From assembly GCA_963710175.1 (NCBI GenBank), contig CAVPZC010000001.1:310001-374000 (forward strand): DNA of 64,000 nucleotides, written 5' to 3'. Made by a program: the position numbers and the translations under genes. The DNA is from Phormidesmis sp963710175 (GTDB lineage: Bacteria; Cyanobacteriota; Cyanobacteriia; Phormidesmidales; Phormidesmidaceae). The notes under the pieces were generated by a model. It had not been told where the DNA came from. It made no database searches and saw only the letters and a list, made by a program, of their open reading frames with translations. Below are positions 26,620 to 35,522 of this stretch, piece after piece (the stretch's first letter is position 1; each line of letters begins with the position of its first letter).

Positions 26620-27849
26620 ATGCAGCGCATCATCAGGTTACTGGGCGTTGCCGCAGTTGGGCTATCGATTAGCTATGTAGGCTGGCGGCTCGACGGGCAG
26701 GCTTCTGTTGCGCAGATCGTGCTGCCAGCGACGGCCCGTACCTATTTTGGCGCAGTGGGTGGGGGCGGTGCGCCTAGCTATAACGAGATTGCTCTCGAAA
26801 AGAATCTGCTCTATTTTCAGCGATCGCTCACTCATCTCGGCTTTGATCCAGATTCAGCGCACCTGCTTTTTGCCAATGGTAACGACGGTCGGGCCACCGT
26901 ACGCTATCTCGACGAAAATCAGCAGCAGCGGTTTAAAGCGGCTAATATTCCTGGCCTGAGTGGGGCCGCTACCCAGGCAAATGCTCGCGGTTGGTTTGCC
27001 GCCGTTGCCGAAGCGGAAACCCCCTGTCCCGCCTTCTTTTACTTCACGGGTCACGGCGCTCGCAACGAAGAAAATGAAGACAACAACTGGCTGCTTTTGT
27101 GGGACGAGGCGCCTGTCTCGGTTCAAACCATGGCCGGTTGGCTAGAAGACCTCCCGGCTGACCAGCCCTTTGTCACCATGATGGCCCAGTGCTATTCGGG
27201 CTCGTTTGCTAACTTGATCTATGAAAATGGCGACCCAGCGCAGCCGGTAGCGCTACAAACTCGCTGCGGTTTTTTCGCGACGGTGGCAGAGCGGCCTTCA
27301 GTAGGCTGTACGCCTGCGGTCAACGAGGCCGACTATAAAGACTACAGCTCTAGCTTCTTTGCCGGGCTGAGCGGGCGCGATCGCACCGGTCAACCCGTTC
27401 CTTCAGCTGACTACAACCGAGATGGGCAGGTCTCTTACGCCGAAGCCCACGCCTTTGCCAAAGTGGATGAAGCGACTACCGACTGGCCAATTTCCACCGT
27501 CGAGGCCTGGCTTCAGCGGCAGCTTTCAGACGAAGATAGAGCCAGCCTTTTGACGCAGCCGATGGCAGATTGGATAGCGATCGCCCGCCCAGAGCAGCAG
27601 TACGTCATCCGCTCGCTCGCCGCCCAGCTCAATTTTGATCCCGCGCGCTCGTATCAGACTAATCGAGCTAGCACACCGCGACCTGCAGCCAATACGGTCA
27701 GGCAAGCCTACCACCAGCGACTGCAAATGGAGCTGGCCAATATTGCATCCGAGCAGAAAATTCGGCAGGCACAGCTGTCTACCGGAGAGCCGGAGCAAGT
27801 AGCCATTCTAGAGAAAATTCTCAAATGCGAGGCGGGCTCATGGCAGTAG
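26620..27849 (+). CDS. Exported caspase-fold (clan CD) protein with EF-hand motif
   Basis: Protein of 409 residues with an N-terminal hydrophobic signal (about 6-22). The clan CD pair is visible: His145 in FYFTGHGAR after a beta strand and Cys191 in MMAQCYSGSF. A canonical 12-residue EF-hand loop follows at 264-275 (Asp264, Asn266, Asp268, Ser272, Glu275). The C-terminal 130 residues are helical and unassigned. It looks like a calcium-responsive legumain/caspase-like cysteine peptidase; substrate unknown. ATG at 26620; same strand as the M28 peptidase gene. Confidence 0.82.
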   Translation: MQRIIRLLGVAAVGLSISYVGWRLDGQASVAQIVLPATARTYFGAVGGGGAPSYNEIALEKNLLYFQRSLTHLGFDPDSAHLLFANGNDGRATVRYLDENQQQRFKAANIPGLSGAATQANARGWFAAVAEAETPCPAFFYFTGHGARNEENEDNNWLLLWDEAPVSVQTMAGWLEDLPADQPFVTMMAQCYSGSFANLIYENGDPAQPVALQTRCGFFATVAERPSVGCTPAVNEADYKDYSSSFFAGLSGRDRTGQPVPSADYNRDGQVSYAEAHAFAKVDEATTDWPISTVEAWLQRQLSDEDRASLLTQPMADWIAIARPEQQYVIRSLAAQLNFDPARSYQTNRASTPRPAANTVRQAYHQRLQMELANIASEQKIRQAQLSTGEPEQVAILEKILKCEAGSWQ

Positions 27850-27886
27850 CGACTGCCCATTGCCCGCGCAGTCGCTCTTGCCAGCG

Positions 27887-28342
27887 CTACAGCGTTTCTA
27901 AAAAGCTCAGCAGGTCGGCCATGTCCCTTTCATTAGGCTGGAACTGAGGCATAGGCGGGGTTTTACCGCTCGTCACCTGCTCAATTAAAGCTACCCGAGA
28001 CTTTCGCTCAGAGACACCGTGTAGATCTGGGCCGACTTCACCGGCTGCTTCAAGGCCGTGACAGGTGGCGCAGTTCAGCTGAAAAATTTCGCGCCCCCGA
28101 CTCGCATCACCGGTCAAATGCAGCACGCTTTGCACGTAGGGATCGCTCTCCTGTAGAGCATGTACGCCCCATAGAACGATCCCTAGCGCTAGACCCAAGC
28201 TCACCAAAATCGTGACAATTTGCCGCGTTACTGTGATCGCAGCCGCAGGCTGACTTTCTACGGGCCCTTCTAGCGATTTTTTCAAAGGCCTTTCTGAGGG
28301 CTGGTCTTGCACCATTTGCTTTTGCACACTTTCTGTTGCCAC
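27887..28342 (-). CDS. cytM: Cytochrome c-M
   Basis: Membrane-anchored class I cytochrome c of 151 residues. A single transmembrane helix (about 40-62, ending in VLWGVHAL) precedes DPYVQSVLHLTGD, the heme-binding CATCH motif in NCATCHGLEAAGEVGP, and the axial Met in TPPMPQFQP. The order DPYVQ-VL-G-CxxCH-VGPDLHGVSERKS matches cyanobacterial CytM, which modulates electron flow under stress and heterotrophy. The N-terminal extension is Glu/Gln-rich. Start at GTG 28342, alternative ATG 28315. It is divergent from petG. Confidence 0.85.
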   Translation of the reverse strand: MATESVQKQMVQDQPSERPLKKSLEGPVESQPAAAITVTRQIVTILVSLGLALGIVLWGVHALQESDPYVQSVLHLTGDASRGREIFQLNCATCHGLEAAGEVGPDLHGVSERKSRVALIEQVTSGKTPPMPQFQPNERDMADLLSFLETL

Positions 28343-28730
28343 CGCTCAGCATCTCGTAACAAGTCTTTAACTATATATAGCTTAAGATTTTTTCAGAGAA
28401 TAAGACAAGTCTTAATACAGATCAAAACAATATTGCGGGCCTATTTTTATAGCATTCCTCCTTTTCAGATACGAGAAGCAGTCGAAAAACCCAGCGATGA
28501 CCAGACTTCACGCCGGTCGCCAGCCCTGCCAGATACGGACAACAGCGCAGAAGCAGCCAGTAAACTTGAGTGTATCTCTTCACTGAAGCGCTCGATTCCC
28601 ATTAAGATTGAATAAGCGAATTTAAGCAAAGCAGCCAGCGACTGCCAATAGCTGACCAGGCACTCGCATTCGCTGACTGGGTCATCCGTGACTCAGCCCA
28701 AATTATGTTTACTAAAAGAGGAAGATTACT
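28343..28730. other. 388-bp divergent region between cytM and petG
   Basis: It must hold promoters for both genes, but no consensus pair was recognised with confidence. The left half is AT-rich (28370-28450). AAGAGGAAGA at 28716-28725 is probably the petG ribosome binding site. No further gene is supported. Confidence 0.4.
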
Positions 28731-28844
28731 GTGGTAGAGCCTTTACTGTCTGGCATTGTTTTAGGTCTAATTCCCGTTACTCTGATTGGCCTATTCGCTG
28801 CCGCCTACATGCAGTATCGCCGGGGCAACCAGCTAGGTGGCTAG
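28731..28844 (+). CDS. petG: Cytochrome b6f complex subunit V (PetG)
   Basis: One-helix thylakoid membrane protein of 37 residues required for assembly and stability of cytochrome b6f. It reads VEPLLSGIVLGLIPVTLIGL, then AAYMQYRRGNQLGG; the VEPLL...G.VLGL start and the NQLGG end are diagnostic of PetG. The start is GTG at 28731, with GAGGAAG upstream. It is too short for most gene finders. It diverges from cytM, so two electron-transport genes share the upstream region. Confidence 0.96.
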   Translation: MVEPLLSGIVLGLIPVTLIGLFAAAYMQYRRGNQLGG

Positions 28845-28902
28845 TTAGGGGCTGTGGCCTCACTATTATTTAAGGCATCTTCCACTGCTATTGTTTCTAC
28901 TG

Positions 28903-30189
28903 CTATATGGCAAACTCGCTGAGCCCAGCCATTGCTAGCTGAGCGGTTCCGTAGGCGGCTTCTGTCTGAGCGGCGATACCTACGGCTACCGGTCCGTCTA
29001 CCTTGATGCCTAACCATCGCTGTCGCAGTGCCTGCCACGTCAGATTTTGAGCACCACCGCCAGCGGTGTAAACCTGCTGTAGCGGCGGTGCACCTAAGCT
29101 ACTGAGCATTTGGTAGCCTTCTGCTTCGATCCGCGCCATCGCATCGAGTAGGCCATAGAGAAAGTCTTGATCTTGCGGCGGGCGAGGGGTCAGCTGCGGC
29201 GGGTAGTCGGGGTCATTAATGGGGAAGCGTTCGCCGGGCGCGTTTAGCGGGTAATAGCTCAGCGGGCAGGGCTGAGAGATGTCTATTTGAGGGCTGAGTT
29301 CTGTCAGCTGGTCAGCGCTGAAAAAACGCTGAAGGACGGCACCGCCTGTATTGGACGCGCCTCCTGCTAGCCACAGGTCGCCTAGCCGGTGACTGTAGAT
29401 GCCGAATGCCCGATGACTAACCGGTTGGCGGCTGAGCAGCTTAAGCACCAGCGTGGAGCCTAAAGAGGTGACGGCTTCTCCGGGGTGGCGAGCGCCGCTG
29501 GCTAGAAAAGCGGCAATGCTGTCGGTGGTACCGGCGCATACCTGGCAGGTAGGAGATAGCGAAAACTGTTTGGCAATGGCAGGCAGGACTGGGGTGATCG
29601 CTTCTCCCGGTACGCCCACCGCAGGCAGCCACGGAGCGATAGGCAGATCTATCAGCCAGCTAGGGTAAGCCAGCGCGTTAACGTCGTAGCCTAGCTTCAA
29701 GGCATTGTGATAGTCGCTAATACCAGGCTGACCGTGGAGTAACCCGGCTAGCCAGTCAGCCTGATGTGCGAGGTAGGCGACTTGTGATCGCACCGACAGA
29801 TTCAAGTTCTGATACCACCATAGGGCCTTAGTCAGACTGGAGGTTGCACTCAGTGCAGGACTCTCCGGCGGCGCTGCGGTATGCGTCTGCGACAGCGCAG
29901 AACGGGCCTGAGCATCGTCGTATAGTAGCGGGGCCGTTAGCGGCTGCCCATTTTGGTCGCAGAGCAGCACGGTGGCTGAGGTGCCATTAACGGCAATCCG
30001 CTCGATTTGAGTGCGAATTGGAGGAGCGATCGCGCCAATTAGTGCCCACAGCGTTTGCTGCCATGCCTCTGCACTGGCCGCTTCTCCAGAGGCAAATTGA
30101 CGGCGAGATCGGGCGACAATTTGGCCAGCGGCGTCGAGGACAATTGCTCGCGCTCCCGAAGTCCCAAAGTCAATACCGAGAGCAAGCAT
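28903..30189 (-). CDS. FGGY family carbohydrate kinase
   Basis: ATP-dependent sugar or polyol kinase of 428 residues. The N-terminal phosphate-1 motif is LGIDFGTSGARAIVLD (residues 4-19). AVNGTSATVLLCDQNG, CAGTTDSIAAFLASG and the C-terminal VYTAGGGAQNLTWQALRQRW are typical. Known relatives act on xylulose, ribulose or related sugars; the substrate cannot be settled. The ATG at 30189 (MLALGIDFG) is chosen; the upstream in-frame extension of 63 codons crosses the apcF terminator and is not accepted. Confidence 0.9.
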   Translation of the reverse strand: MLALGIDFGTSGARAIVLDAAGQIVARSRRQFASGEAASAEAWQQTLWALIGAIAPPIRTQIERIAVNGTSATVLLCDQNGQPLTAPLLYDDAQARSALSQTHTAAPPESPALSATSSLTKALWWYQNLNLSVRSQVAYLAHQADWLAGLLHGQPGISDYHNALKLGYDVNALAYPSWLIDLPIAPWLPAVGVPGEAITPVLPAIAKQFSLSPTCQVCAGTTDSIAAFLASGARHPGEAVTSLGSTLVLKLLSRQPVSHRAFGIYSHRLGDLWLAGGASNTGGAVLQRFFSADQLTELSPQIDISQPCPLSYYPLNAPGERFPINDPDYPPQLTPRPPQDQDFLYGLLDAMARIEAEGYQMLSSLGAPPLQQVYTAGGGAQNLTWQALRQRWLGIKVDGPVAVGIAAQTEAAYGTAQLAMAGLSEFAI

Positions 30190-30218
30190 AGAGCGGCGTA
30201 CTGTAGAACTGTGAAAAA

Positions 30219-30250
30219 CAAAAAGGCCCCATTGTTCTGGGGCCTTTTTG
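30219..30250 (-). terminator. Rho-independent terminator of apcF
   Basis: AAAAAGGCCCCA and TGGGGCCTTTTT form a 12-bp perfect stem with a 6-nt loop. Read on the minus strand it lies 46 bp after the apcF stop, just before the sugar kinase start, so the two genes are separately transcribed. Confidence 0.92.
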
Positions 30251-30295
30251 CCTTGGTCTATGGGGCGTATCGCTATTGCCCGCTCTTGGAGCCCG

Positions 30296-30805
30296 CTATA
30301 TGCTGACTTCGCTAACTTCGCGAGAAATAAAGTCAAAGGGCTGATCGATGAAAGAAGTATCCTCAATGCCCGACTCAACGGCTTTGTCTTTGACCATCTC
30401 TTTCATAATCTGAATGCCTTTGACCGTGGGTGCAATCGGCACGCCCAAAGAATTATAGGTCTCACGCAGACCCTGAAGTACCCGCTCCATCAGAACATCG
30501 TTGTTGCCAGCAACCAGCGCGTAAGTGCTATAGCGCAGGTAGTAGTCCATATCCCGCAGGCAGGCAGCATACCGGCGAGTCGTGTAGGCATTACCACCCG
30601 GACGCAGCAGCTCGGGTACTTCCTCAAACAGACGCTTGCCAGCCTCCCGAGAAATCTCAGCGGCATTGGCGCTGATCATCGCTGCCACTTTGACTCGCGC
30701 CGCGCCAGTGGTGAAATACGACTGCAAAGAGTCCATTGCAGCACGATCCAGGTAGCGACCTGTAGTGTCGTAATTGCTAATTAAACTGGTGACCGTATCT
30801 CGCAT
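30296..30805 (-). CDS. apcF: Allophycocyanin beta-18 subunit
   Basis: Phycobilisome-core subunit of 169 residues carrying one phycocyanobilin. MRDTVTSLISNYDTTGRYLD at the start, the chromophore Cys in RRYAACLRDMDYYLRY, the conserved NAYTTRRYA segment, and the ERVLQGLRETYNSLGVP region identify a beta-type allophycocyanin; residues such as DSLQSYFTTGAARVKVAAM and FDFISREVSE fit ApcF (beta-18) better than ApcB. The ATG at 30805 follows GTTGGGAGAA. It is monocistronic with its own terminator, as usual for apcF. Confidence 0.94.
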   Translation of the reverse strand: MRDTVTSLISNYDTTGRYLDRAAMDSLQSYFTTGAARVKVAAMISANAAEISREAGKRLFEEVPELLRPGGNAYTTRRYAACLRDMDYYLRYSTYALVAGNNDVLMERVLQGLRETYNSLGVPIAPTVKGIQIMKEMVKDKAVESGIEDTSFIDQPFDFISREVSEVSI

Positions 30806-31122
30806 GAATTTCTCCCAACGTTGGGCGACTAGATAAACGCCCTTAAAAGTTACATGTTTTGGGCTACAGGCATTGGAGCGAATTTGCCTTTTAGAGTAAT
30901 TGACTACGAGTCTACCACGGGAGCCAAATCCTCTCATCTCAGGGGCAATTACATGAGGGCGATCGCAGGAAAAGTTTACAATTCGTCTGGCAATCGTCTC
31001 CTGATTCGAAGGCTGCTAGCAAATTATATACTGCGCCCCTTCAGGGTTTGATCAGGGTGTGCAGGCGTTCGGGGCCAATAATTGAGGAGCTGTAAAGGAA
31101 ATTCAATAAAACTTGTTGAAGG

Positions 31123-31168
31123 TTTTGTATACGACTATACAAAACCTGTCAATCGCTATTCATAGGAT
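31123..31168 (+). promoter_or_regulatory. NtcA-activated promoter of glnN
   Basis: GTA-N8-TAC (31127-31140) sits inside an 8-bp inverted repeat (TTTTGTAT, 31123-31130; ATACAAAA, 31137-31144). Exactly 22 nt later comes TAGGAT (31163-31168), which fits the TAN3T -10 element of class II NtcA promoters. The predicted start of transcription is near 31175, about 36 nt before the ATG. This predicts induction of glnN under nitrogen starvation via NtcA and 2-oxoglutarate. Confidence 0.85.
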
Positions 31169-31210
31169 CGTTAGCACCTCCATGGCCTCCGAAACACTCA
31201 GGAAAAAGAT

Positions 31211-33397
31211 ATGACCGGAAACGAGACGCGCGTTCAAGCAATTTACGGAATTACCAACAAAGAACCCATCGAGCAGAAAGCGTCGGAGAAGCTGGAAGAC
31301 ATCTGGGCTTCGCACGTTTTCAGTCTGAGCAAGATGCAGGCGACCCTGCCTAAGAGCATCTTTAAATCACTCAAAAAGACGATCAAGACGGGTGAAAAGC
31401 TCGACCCTACCGTAGCGGATGCTGTCGCTGGGGCAATGCGCGACTGGGCCATGTCAATGGGCGCTAAGTTCTACGCCCATGTCTTTTATCCGCTGACGGG
31501 TGGCACCGCTGAAAAGCACGATGGCTTTATTTCACCGCAGAGCGATGGCGGTGTGATTTCGGAATTTTCTGGCAAGCTGCTGATTCAGGGTGAGCCAGAC
31601 GGATCTTCCTTTCCAAATGGCGGCATCCGCGACACCTTTGAAGCGCGGGGCTACACCGGTTGGGATGTGACCAGCCCGGCCTACATTTTGGAGAACGACT
31701 GCGGAGCGACGCTGTGCATTCCGACCGTCTTTGTTTCATGGACAGGCGAGGCGCTCGATAAGAAAACGCCGCTGCTGCGCTCTATTGCGGTGGTAGACAG
31801 AGCTGCTAAGCGCTTGCTGAAGCTGCTAGGTAATGATGAAATCGCGTCGGTCAATTCTAGCTGCGGCGCTGAGCAAGAGTACTTCTTAGTCGATTCCAAT
31901 TTTGCGAACACTCGCCCTGATCTGCTGATGGCAGGCCGCACTCTTTTTGGTAAGGCTCCCGCTAAGGGTCAGCAGTTTGACGACCATTACTTTGGGGCGA
32001 TTCCGCCGCGCGTGCAGGCATACATGCACGATGTCGAAGGCAAGCTTTACAAGCTAGGGATTCCAGCCAAGACTAGCCATAACGAAGTGGCCCCCGGTCA
32101 GTTTGAAATTGCGCCAGTATACGAATCTGCGAACGTGGCCAGTGACCACCAGCAGCAGATAATGACGACCCTGCGCGATACTGCCAAGGAGCATGGCTTT
32201 ATCTGCCTGCTGCACGAGAAGCCTTTTGCCGGGATTAATGGCTCGGGTAAGCACGTCAACTGGTCTATCGGCAACGCCACTCAAGGCAATCTGCTGGATC
32301 CTGGCGATACGCCAGAGGAGAACCTACAGTTTCTGGCTTTCTGCGGCGCAGTAATTCGTGGCGTTCATATGTATGGACCGCTGATGCGGGCGGTGATTGC
32401 CACAGCTAGCAATGACCATCGCCTGGGAGCCAATGAAGCGCCGCCGGCAATTATGTCTGTCTATCTGGGCAGCCAGCTAGAAGATATTTTCAACCAGATT
32501 AAGGACGGCGACCTGAAAGGCTCTAGCCACAAAGGGGTGATGAATTTAGGGGTTGATGTGCTGCCGCCGCTTTCTAAAGACGCGGGCGATCGCAACCGCA
32601 CTTCTCCCTTCGCCTTTACCGGCAACCGCTTTGAGTTTCGCGCTGTGGGCTCTAGCCAGTCGGTTTCTGGCCCGTTAATTGCGCTGAACACGATGATGGC
32701 TGACTCGCTCAGCTGGATTGCTGACCAGCTAGAGAGCAAATTGGGCGATCGCAAAGCTGGCCCAGAAGAAGTCGGTCAGCTCGTCCAGCCCATCCTCAAA
32801 GACATCATGGACAAGCACGGTGCGGCTGTGTTTGGCGGCAACGGCTACTCTGAAGAATGGCATACTGAGGCGGTTGAGCAGCGCGGATTGCTAAACATTC
32901 CGACCACGGCCGACTCACTCCCCTACTTAAAAGATCCGAGCATCAAAACGCTGTTTGAGAGCACAGGCGTGCTTTCCCCAGTCGAGCTAGAAAGCCGCTT
33001 TGAAGTGTACGCCGAGCAGTACATTCTCTCCATTGAAGTAGAAGCTAAGCTGGTCGTTGACATGGCCAAAACGCTGATCTACCCGGCTGCAATGCGTCAC
33101 CTGAATGAAATAGCAGGTACTATTGCCAACCTCAGCGACATTGGTATCGACGTTGATAAATCCAGCGTCGAAAAGGTGGCTAGCCTCGCTAAGTCACTAC
33201 TGCAAGGTGTTGACGAACTAGAGACCGCAGCGGGCAAACACGATTTCGGCTCGGTTGAAGATCATATGCAGTACTGTGCTACCACCATTCGCGACATGAT
33301 GGACAGCGTTCGTGAAGCGGCTGACACCCTAGAAGGCGAAGTCGCCGACGACCTCTGGCCGCTGCCAACCTACGAAGAGATGCTCTTCATTAAGTAG
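31211..33397 (+). CDS. glnN: Glutamine synthetase type III
   Basis: ATP-dependent synthesis of glutamine from glutamate and ammonium. The protein has 728 residues, the size of GSIII. SSCGAEQEYFLVD, YKLGIPAKTSHNEVAPGQFE, LHEKPFAGINGSGKHVNWS and NDHRLGANEAPPAI form the active-site segments. GSIII in cyanobacteria is typically nitrogen-starvation inducible, and here a textbook NtcA site and -10 element precede it. The ATG at 31211 follows AGGAAAA. It is a single-gene unit ending in a strong hairpin terminator. Confidence 0.97.
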   Translation: MTGNETRVQAIYGITNKEPIEQKASEKLEDIWASHVFSLSKMQATLPKSIFKSLKKTIKTGEKLDPTVADAVAGAMRDWAMSMGAKFYAHVFYPLTGGTAEKHDGFISPQSDGGVISEFSGKLLIQGEPDGSSFPNGGIRDTFEARGYTGWDVTSPAYILENDCGATLCIPTVFVSWTGEALDKKTPLLRSIAVVDRAAKRLLKLLGNDEIASVNSSCGAEQEYFLVDSNFANTRPDLLMAGRTLFGKAPAKGQQFDDHYFGAIPPRVQAYMHDVEGKLYKLGIPAKTSHNEVAPGQFEIAPVYESANVASDHQQQIMTTLRDTAKEHGFICLLHEKPFAGINGSGKHVNWSIGNATQGNLLDPGDTPEENLQFLAFCGAVIRGVHMYGPLMRAVIATASNDHRLGANEAPPAIMSVYLGSQLEDIFNQIKDGDLKGSSHKGVMNLGVDVLPPLSKDAGDRNRTSPFAFTGNRFEFRAVGSSQSVSGPLIALNTMMADSLSWIADQLESKLGDRKAGPEEVGQLVQPILKDIMDKHGAAVFGGNGYSEEWHTEAVEQRGLLNIPTTADSLPYLKDPSIKTLFESTGVLSPVELESRFEVYAEQYILSIEVEAKLVVDMAKTLIYPAAMRHLNEIAGTIANLSDIGIDVDKSSVEKVASLAKSLLQGVDELETAAGKHDFGSVEDHMQYCATTIRDMMDSVREAADTLEGEVADDLWPLPTYEEMLFIK

Positions 33398-33425
33398 GTC
33401 AAGTCCTCTAGATTCTGAAGCCGCC

Positions 33426-33491
33426 GCCCTCTGAAAAGAGGGCAACCGGTCTTACTCAAAAGAAGCCTTCTCTTAGCAGGGGGCTTCTTTT
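33426..33491 (+). terminator. Hairpin and Rho-independent terminator of glnN
   Basis: A first small hairpin (GCCCTC/GAGGGC, 33426-33443) is followed by AAAAGAAGCC (33458-33467) pairing with GGCTTCTTTT (33482-33491), giving a 10-bp stem ending in T residues. Confidence 0.88.
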
Positions 33492-33623
33492 GTCTTTGCC
33501 TTGGCCGGTTGGCCGTTTTTGCATAGTTTTCTCTCTATCGACTCCCACAACTTCTGTAACACTCTTTTACAATGTAAAAACAATTTCTTCACAACTAAGC
33601 TGCGCTCAGACTCTATACCTCTT

Positions 33624-34688
33624 ATGCCAGACACTCTCACCAAGATCGCCTACCAGACATTTCAGCAGGGCAAGCAGGTCTTTGGCTTTGCCCACAAGAC
33701 CCTCAGCACCCGCATCTTGAATACGATGTCACCCAAGGAGCGGGAAGAACCCAACCCGCTTACGCCAGAGATGATTCAAACCATTCAGGCGCGTATCAAC
33801 GACCTGCTCGAAGTAGATTGGCAGGACGCTGAAGACGGCGTGTATCCTAAGTGGGCCTTGTTCGAAAACCGTTGGGATGACTTTTTTCGCTACTACCCTG
33901 AAATGTGCCTCGACTTACCCGGCATCTGGGAGCGGGCCAACGGCAAGCGCTACCAGGAGTTTGGTAAGGGTATCAATACCAAGGGCTACCCCGACTACTA
34001 CGTTCAAAACTTTCATCACCAAACCGACGGCTACTTTAGCGACACCTCTGCCAATCTTTACGACTTGCAGGTAGAGGTACTATTTAACGGCACTGCTGAC
34101 CCCATGCGCCGTCGCATTTTAGCGCCGCTGAAGCAACATTTGAGTACGGTGCCTACTGAAAGCACTCCTCAGCCGCTAAAGATATTGGATATAGCCTGCG
34201 GTACTGGCAACAGCCTGAAGTTAATCAGTCAGTCTATGCCTGAAGCTGCCCTCTACGGTGTCGATCTCTCCCCAGCGTATCTGCGTAAAGCGCATGAAAA
34301 TCTGGCTAATGTGAAGGGCACGCCGGCGCAGCTGATTCAGGCAAACGGTGAGCAACTGCCTTTTGTTGATGGATTCTTTGAAGCGACGACCAGCACGTTT
34401 CTCTTTCATGAGCTGCCAGCAGAGGCGCGTCAAAATGTGATTGACGAAGCTTATCGGGTAACGAAGCCTGGTGGCATCTTCGTCATCTGCGACTCGATTC
34501 AAAAGCTGGACACGCCCGAGCTGGAACCGATGATGGAAAACTTCCCAGCGATCTTCCACGAGCCCTACTATCGCAGCTACATTGCTGACGATCTGGTGGC
34601 TCGGCTAGAAGCGGCGGGCTTTACCGGTGTCAAAACCTTCAACCACTTTATGAGTAAGTACTGGTTGGCCTACAGGCCCGCCGCTTGA
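33624..34688 (+). CDS. Class I SAM-dependent methyltransferase
   Basis: Protein of 354 residues from ATG 33624. The N-terminal 170 residues (LTPEMIQTIQARINDLLEVDWQ..., FFRYYPEMCLDLPG) are a cyanobacterial-type leader region. The Rossmann-fold methyltransferase follows with LKILDIACGTGNSLKLI (motif I), YGVDLSPAYLRKAHENL, QANGEQLPFVDGFFE and HELPAEARQNVIDEAYRV. The substrate is unknown; a lipid or quinone-type small molecule is only a guess. An upstream frame to 33501 includes the glnN terminator side and is not accepted. Its last 84 bp overlap trpF on the other strand. Confidence 0.87.
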   Translation: MPDTLTKIAYQTFQQGKQVFGFAHKTLSTRILNTMSPKEREEPNPLTPEMIQTIQARINDLLEVDWQDAEDGVYPKWALFENRWDDFFRYYPEMCLDLPGIWERANGKRYQEFGKGINTKGYPDYYVQNFHHQTDGYFSDTSANLYDLQVEVLFNGTADPMRRRILAPLKQHLSTVPTESTPQPLKILDIACGTGNSLKLISQSMPEAALYGVDLSPAYLRKAHENLANVKGTPAQLIQANGEQLPFVDGFFEATTSTFLFHELPAEARQNVIDEAYRVTKPGGIFVICDSIQKLDTPELEPMMENFPAIFHEPYYRSYIADDLVARLEAAGFTGVKTFNHFMSKYWLAYRPAA

Positions 34689-35330
34689 GCAGACTTGGAT
34701 CTGGTCGAATAGCTGACGGACTTTTTGTAAGTCTTTATCCCCCGGTGACCTCTCTACCCCGCTAGAGAGGTCAATGCCGTTTGGGGAAAGCTGAGCGAGG
34801 GCAATGAGCACATTGTCTGGCGTGAGCCCACCCGCCAAGAACCAGGGCCGAGTAGGAGCGAATGTCTGTAGGGTTTGCCAGTCTATCGTTCTACCGGTAC
34901 CACCTAGCTGGTCAGGGTGGTAGGCATCTAGCAAAAGAGCATCCACGTCAGGTTCGTAGCTGAGCGCAGTGACTAGGTCTGTGGCAGTACGGATTCGTAG
35001 GGCTTTGACAAGTTTGATATGGGGTAAGCTGGCCGCTTTGAGGGCAGCGCGGAGCAGCTGACAGGCGGCTGGCGTTTCGTCACCATGCAGCTGAATGACT
35101 GTGAGTCCAGCAGTTTTAACGGTGGCGACGGTTTCTGATAGGGGCGCGTTGGCAAATACGCCAAAGTGCTGAATGCCAGGCAGAGCGGTGGTAATCGGCG
35201 AAATCTTTTTTGGGGTGATGTAGCGAGGCGATCGCGCCACACAAACATAGCCTAAGGCTGTCGCGCCTAAGCGAGCTATAGCCTGTCCCTGCTCCACCCG
35301 AGTAATCCCACAAATCTTCACCTGGAGCAT
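34605..35330 (-). CDS. trpF: Phosphoribosylanthranilate isomerase
   Basis: Third step of tryptophan synthesis, isomerising N-(5-phosphoribosyl)anthranilate on a TIM barrel. The protein of 241 residues has MLQVKICGITRVEQG with catalytic Cys7, VIQLHGDETPAAC, LLLDAYHPDQLGGTGR with catalytic Asp, FLAGGLTPDNV and GIDLSSGVERSPGDKD. The ATG at 35330 is the family start. About 25 residues at the C-terminus (after QLFDQIQV) exceed the usual end and are encoded antisense to the methyltransferase 3' end. Confidence 0.95.
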   Translation of the reverse strand: MLQVKICGITRVEQGQAIARLGATALGYVCVARSPRYITPKKISPITTALPGIQHFGVFANAPLSETVATVKTAGLTVIQLHGDETPAACQLLRAALKAASLPHIKLVKALRIRTATDLVTALSYEPDVDALLLDAYHPDQLGGTGRTIDWQTLQTFAPTRPWFLAGGLTPDNVLIALAQLSPNGIDLSSGVERSPGDKDLQKVRQLFDQIQVCSSGGPVGQPVLTHKVVEGFDTGKARRF

Positions 35331-35522
35331 TTCATACCTGCTGAATCTACTTCGCTTCAGATTGCCGAATCCATCAGCATAGTCGGTTATCCACAAAGAC
35401 TACAGCCTCTGGCAAATCCACAGAGTCGGTACAATACAGATAACTTCTTAACTTCGGGCTTTGATTAGGCTTTAACCGGACTCTAACGCGCCCCTATTGA
35501 CCTGTATCGAAGGATATCGCTT

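Noticed and set aside
30190..30378. 63-codon N-terminal extension of the sugar kinase
   Set aside because: It reads through the apcF terminator and overlaps apcF. The phosphate-1 motif begins directly after the ATG at 30189.
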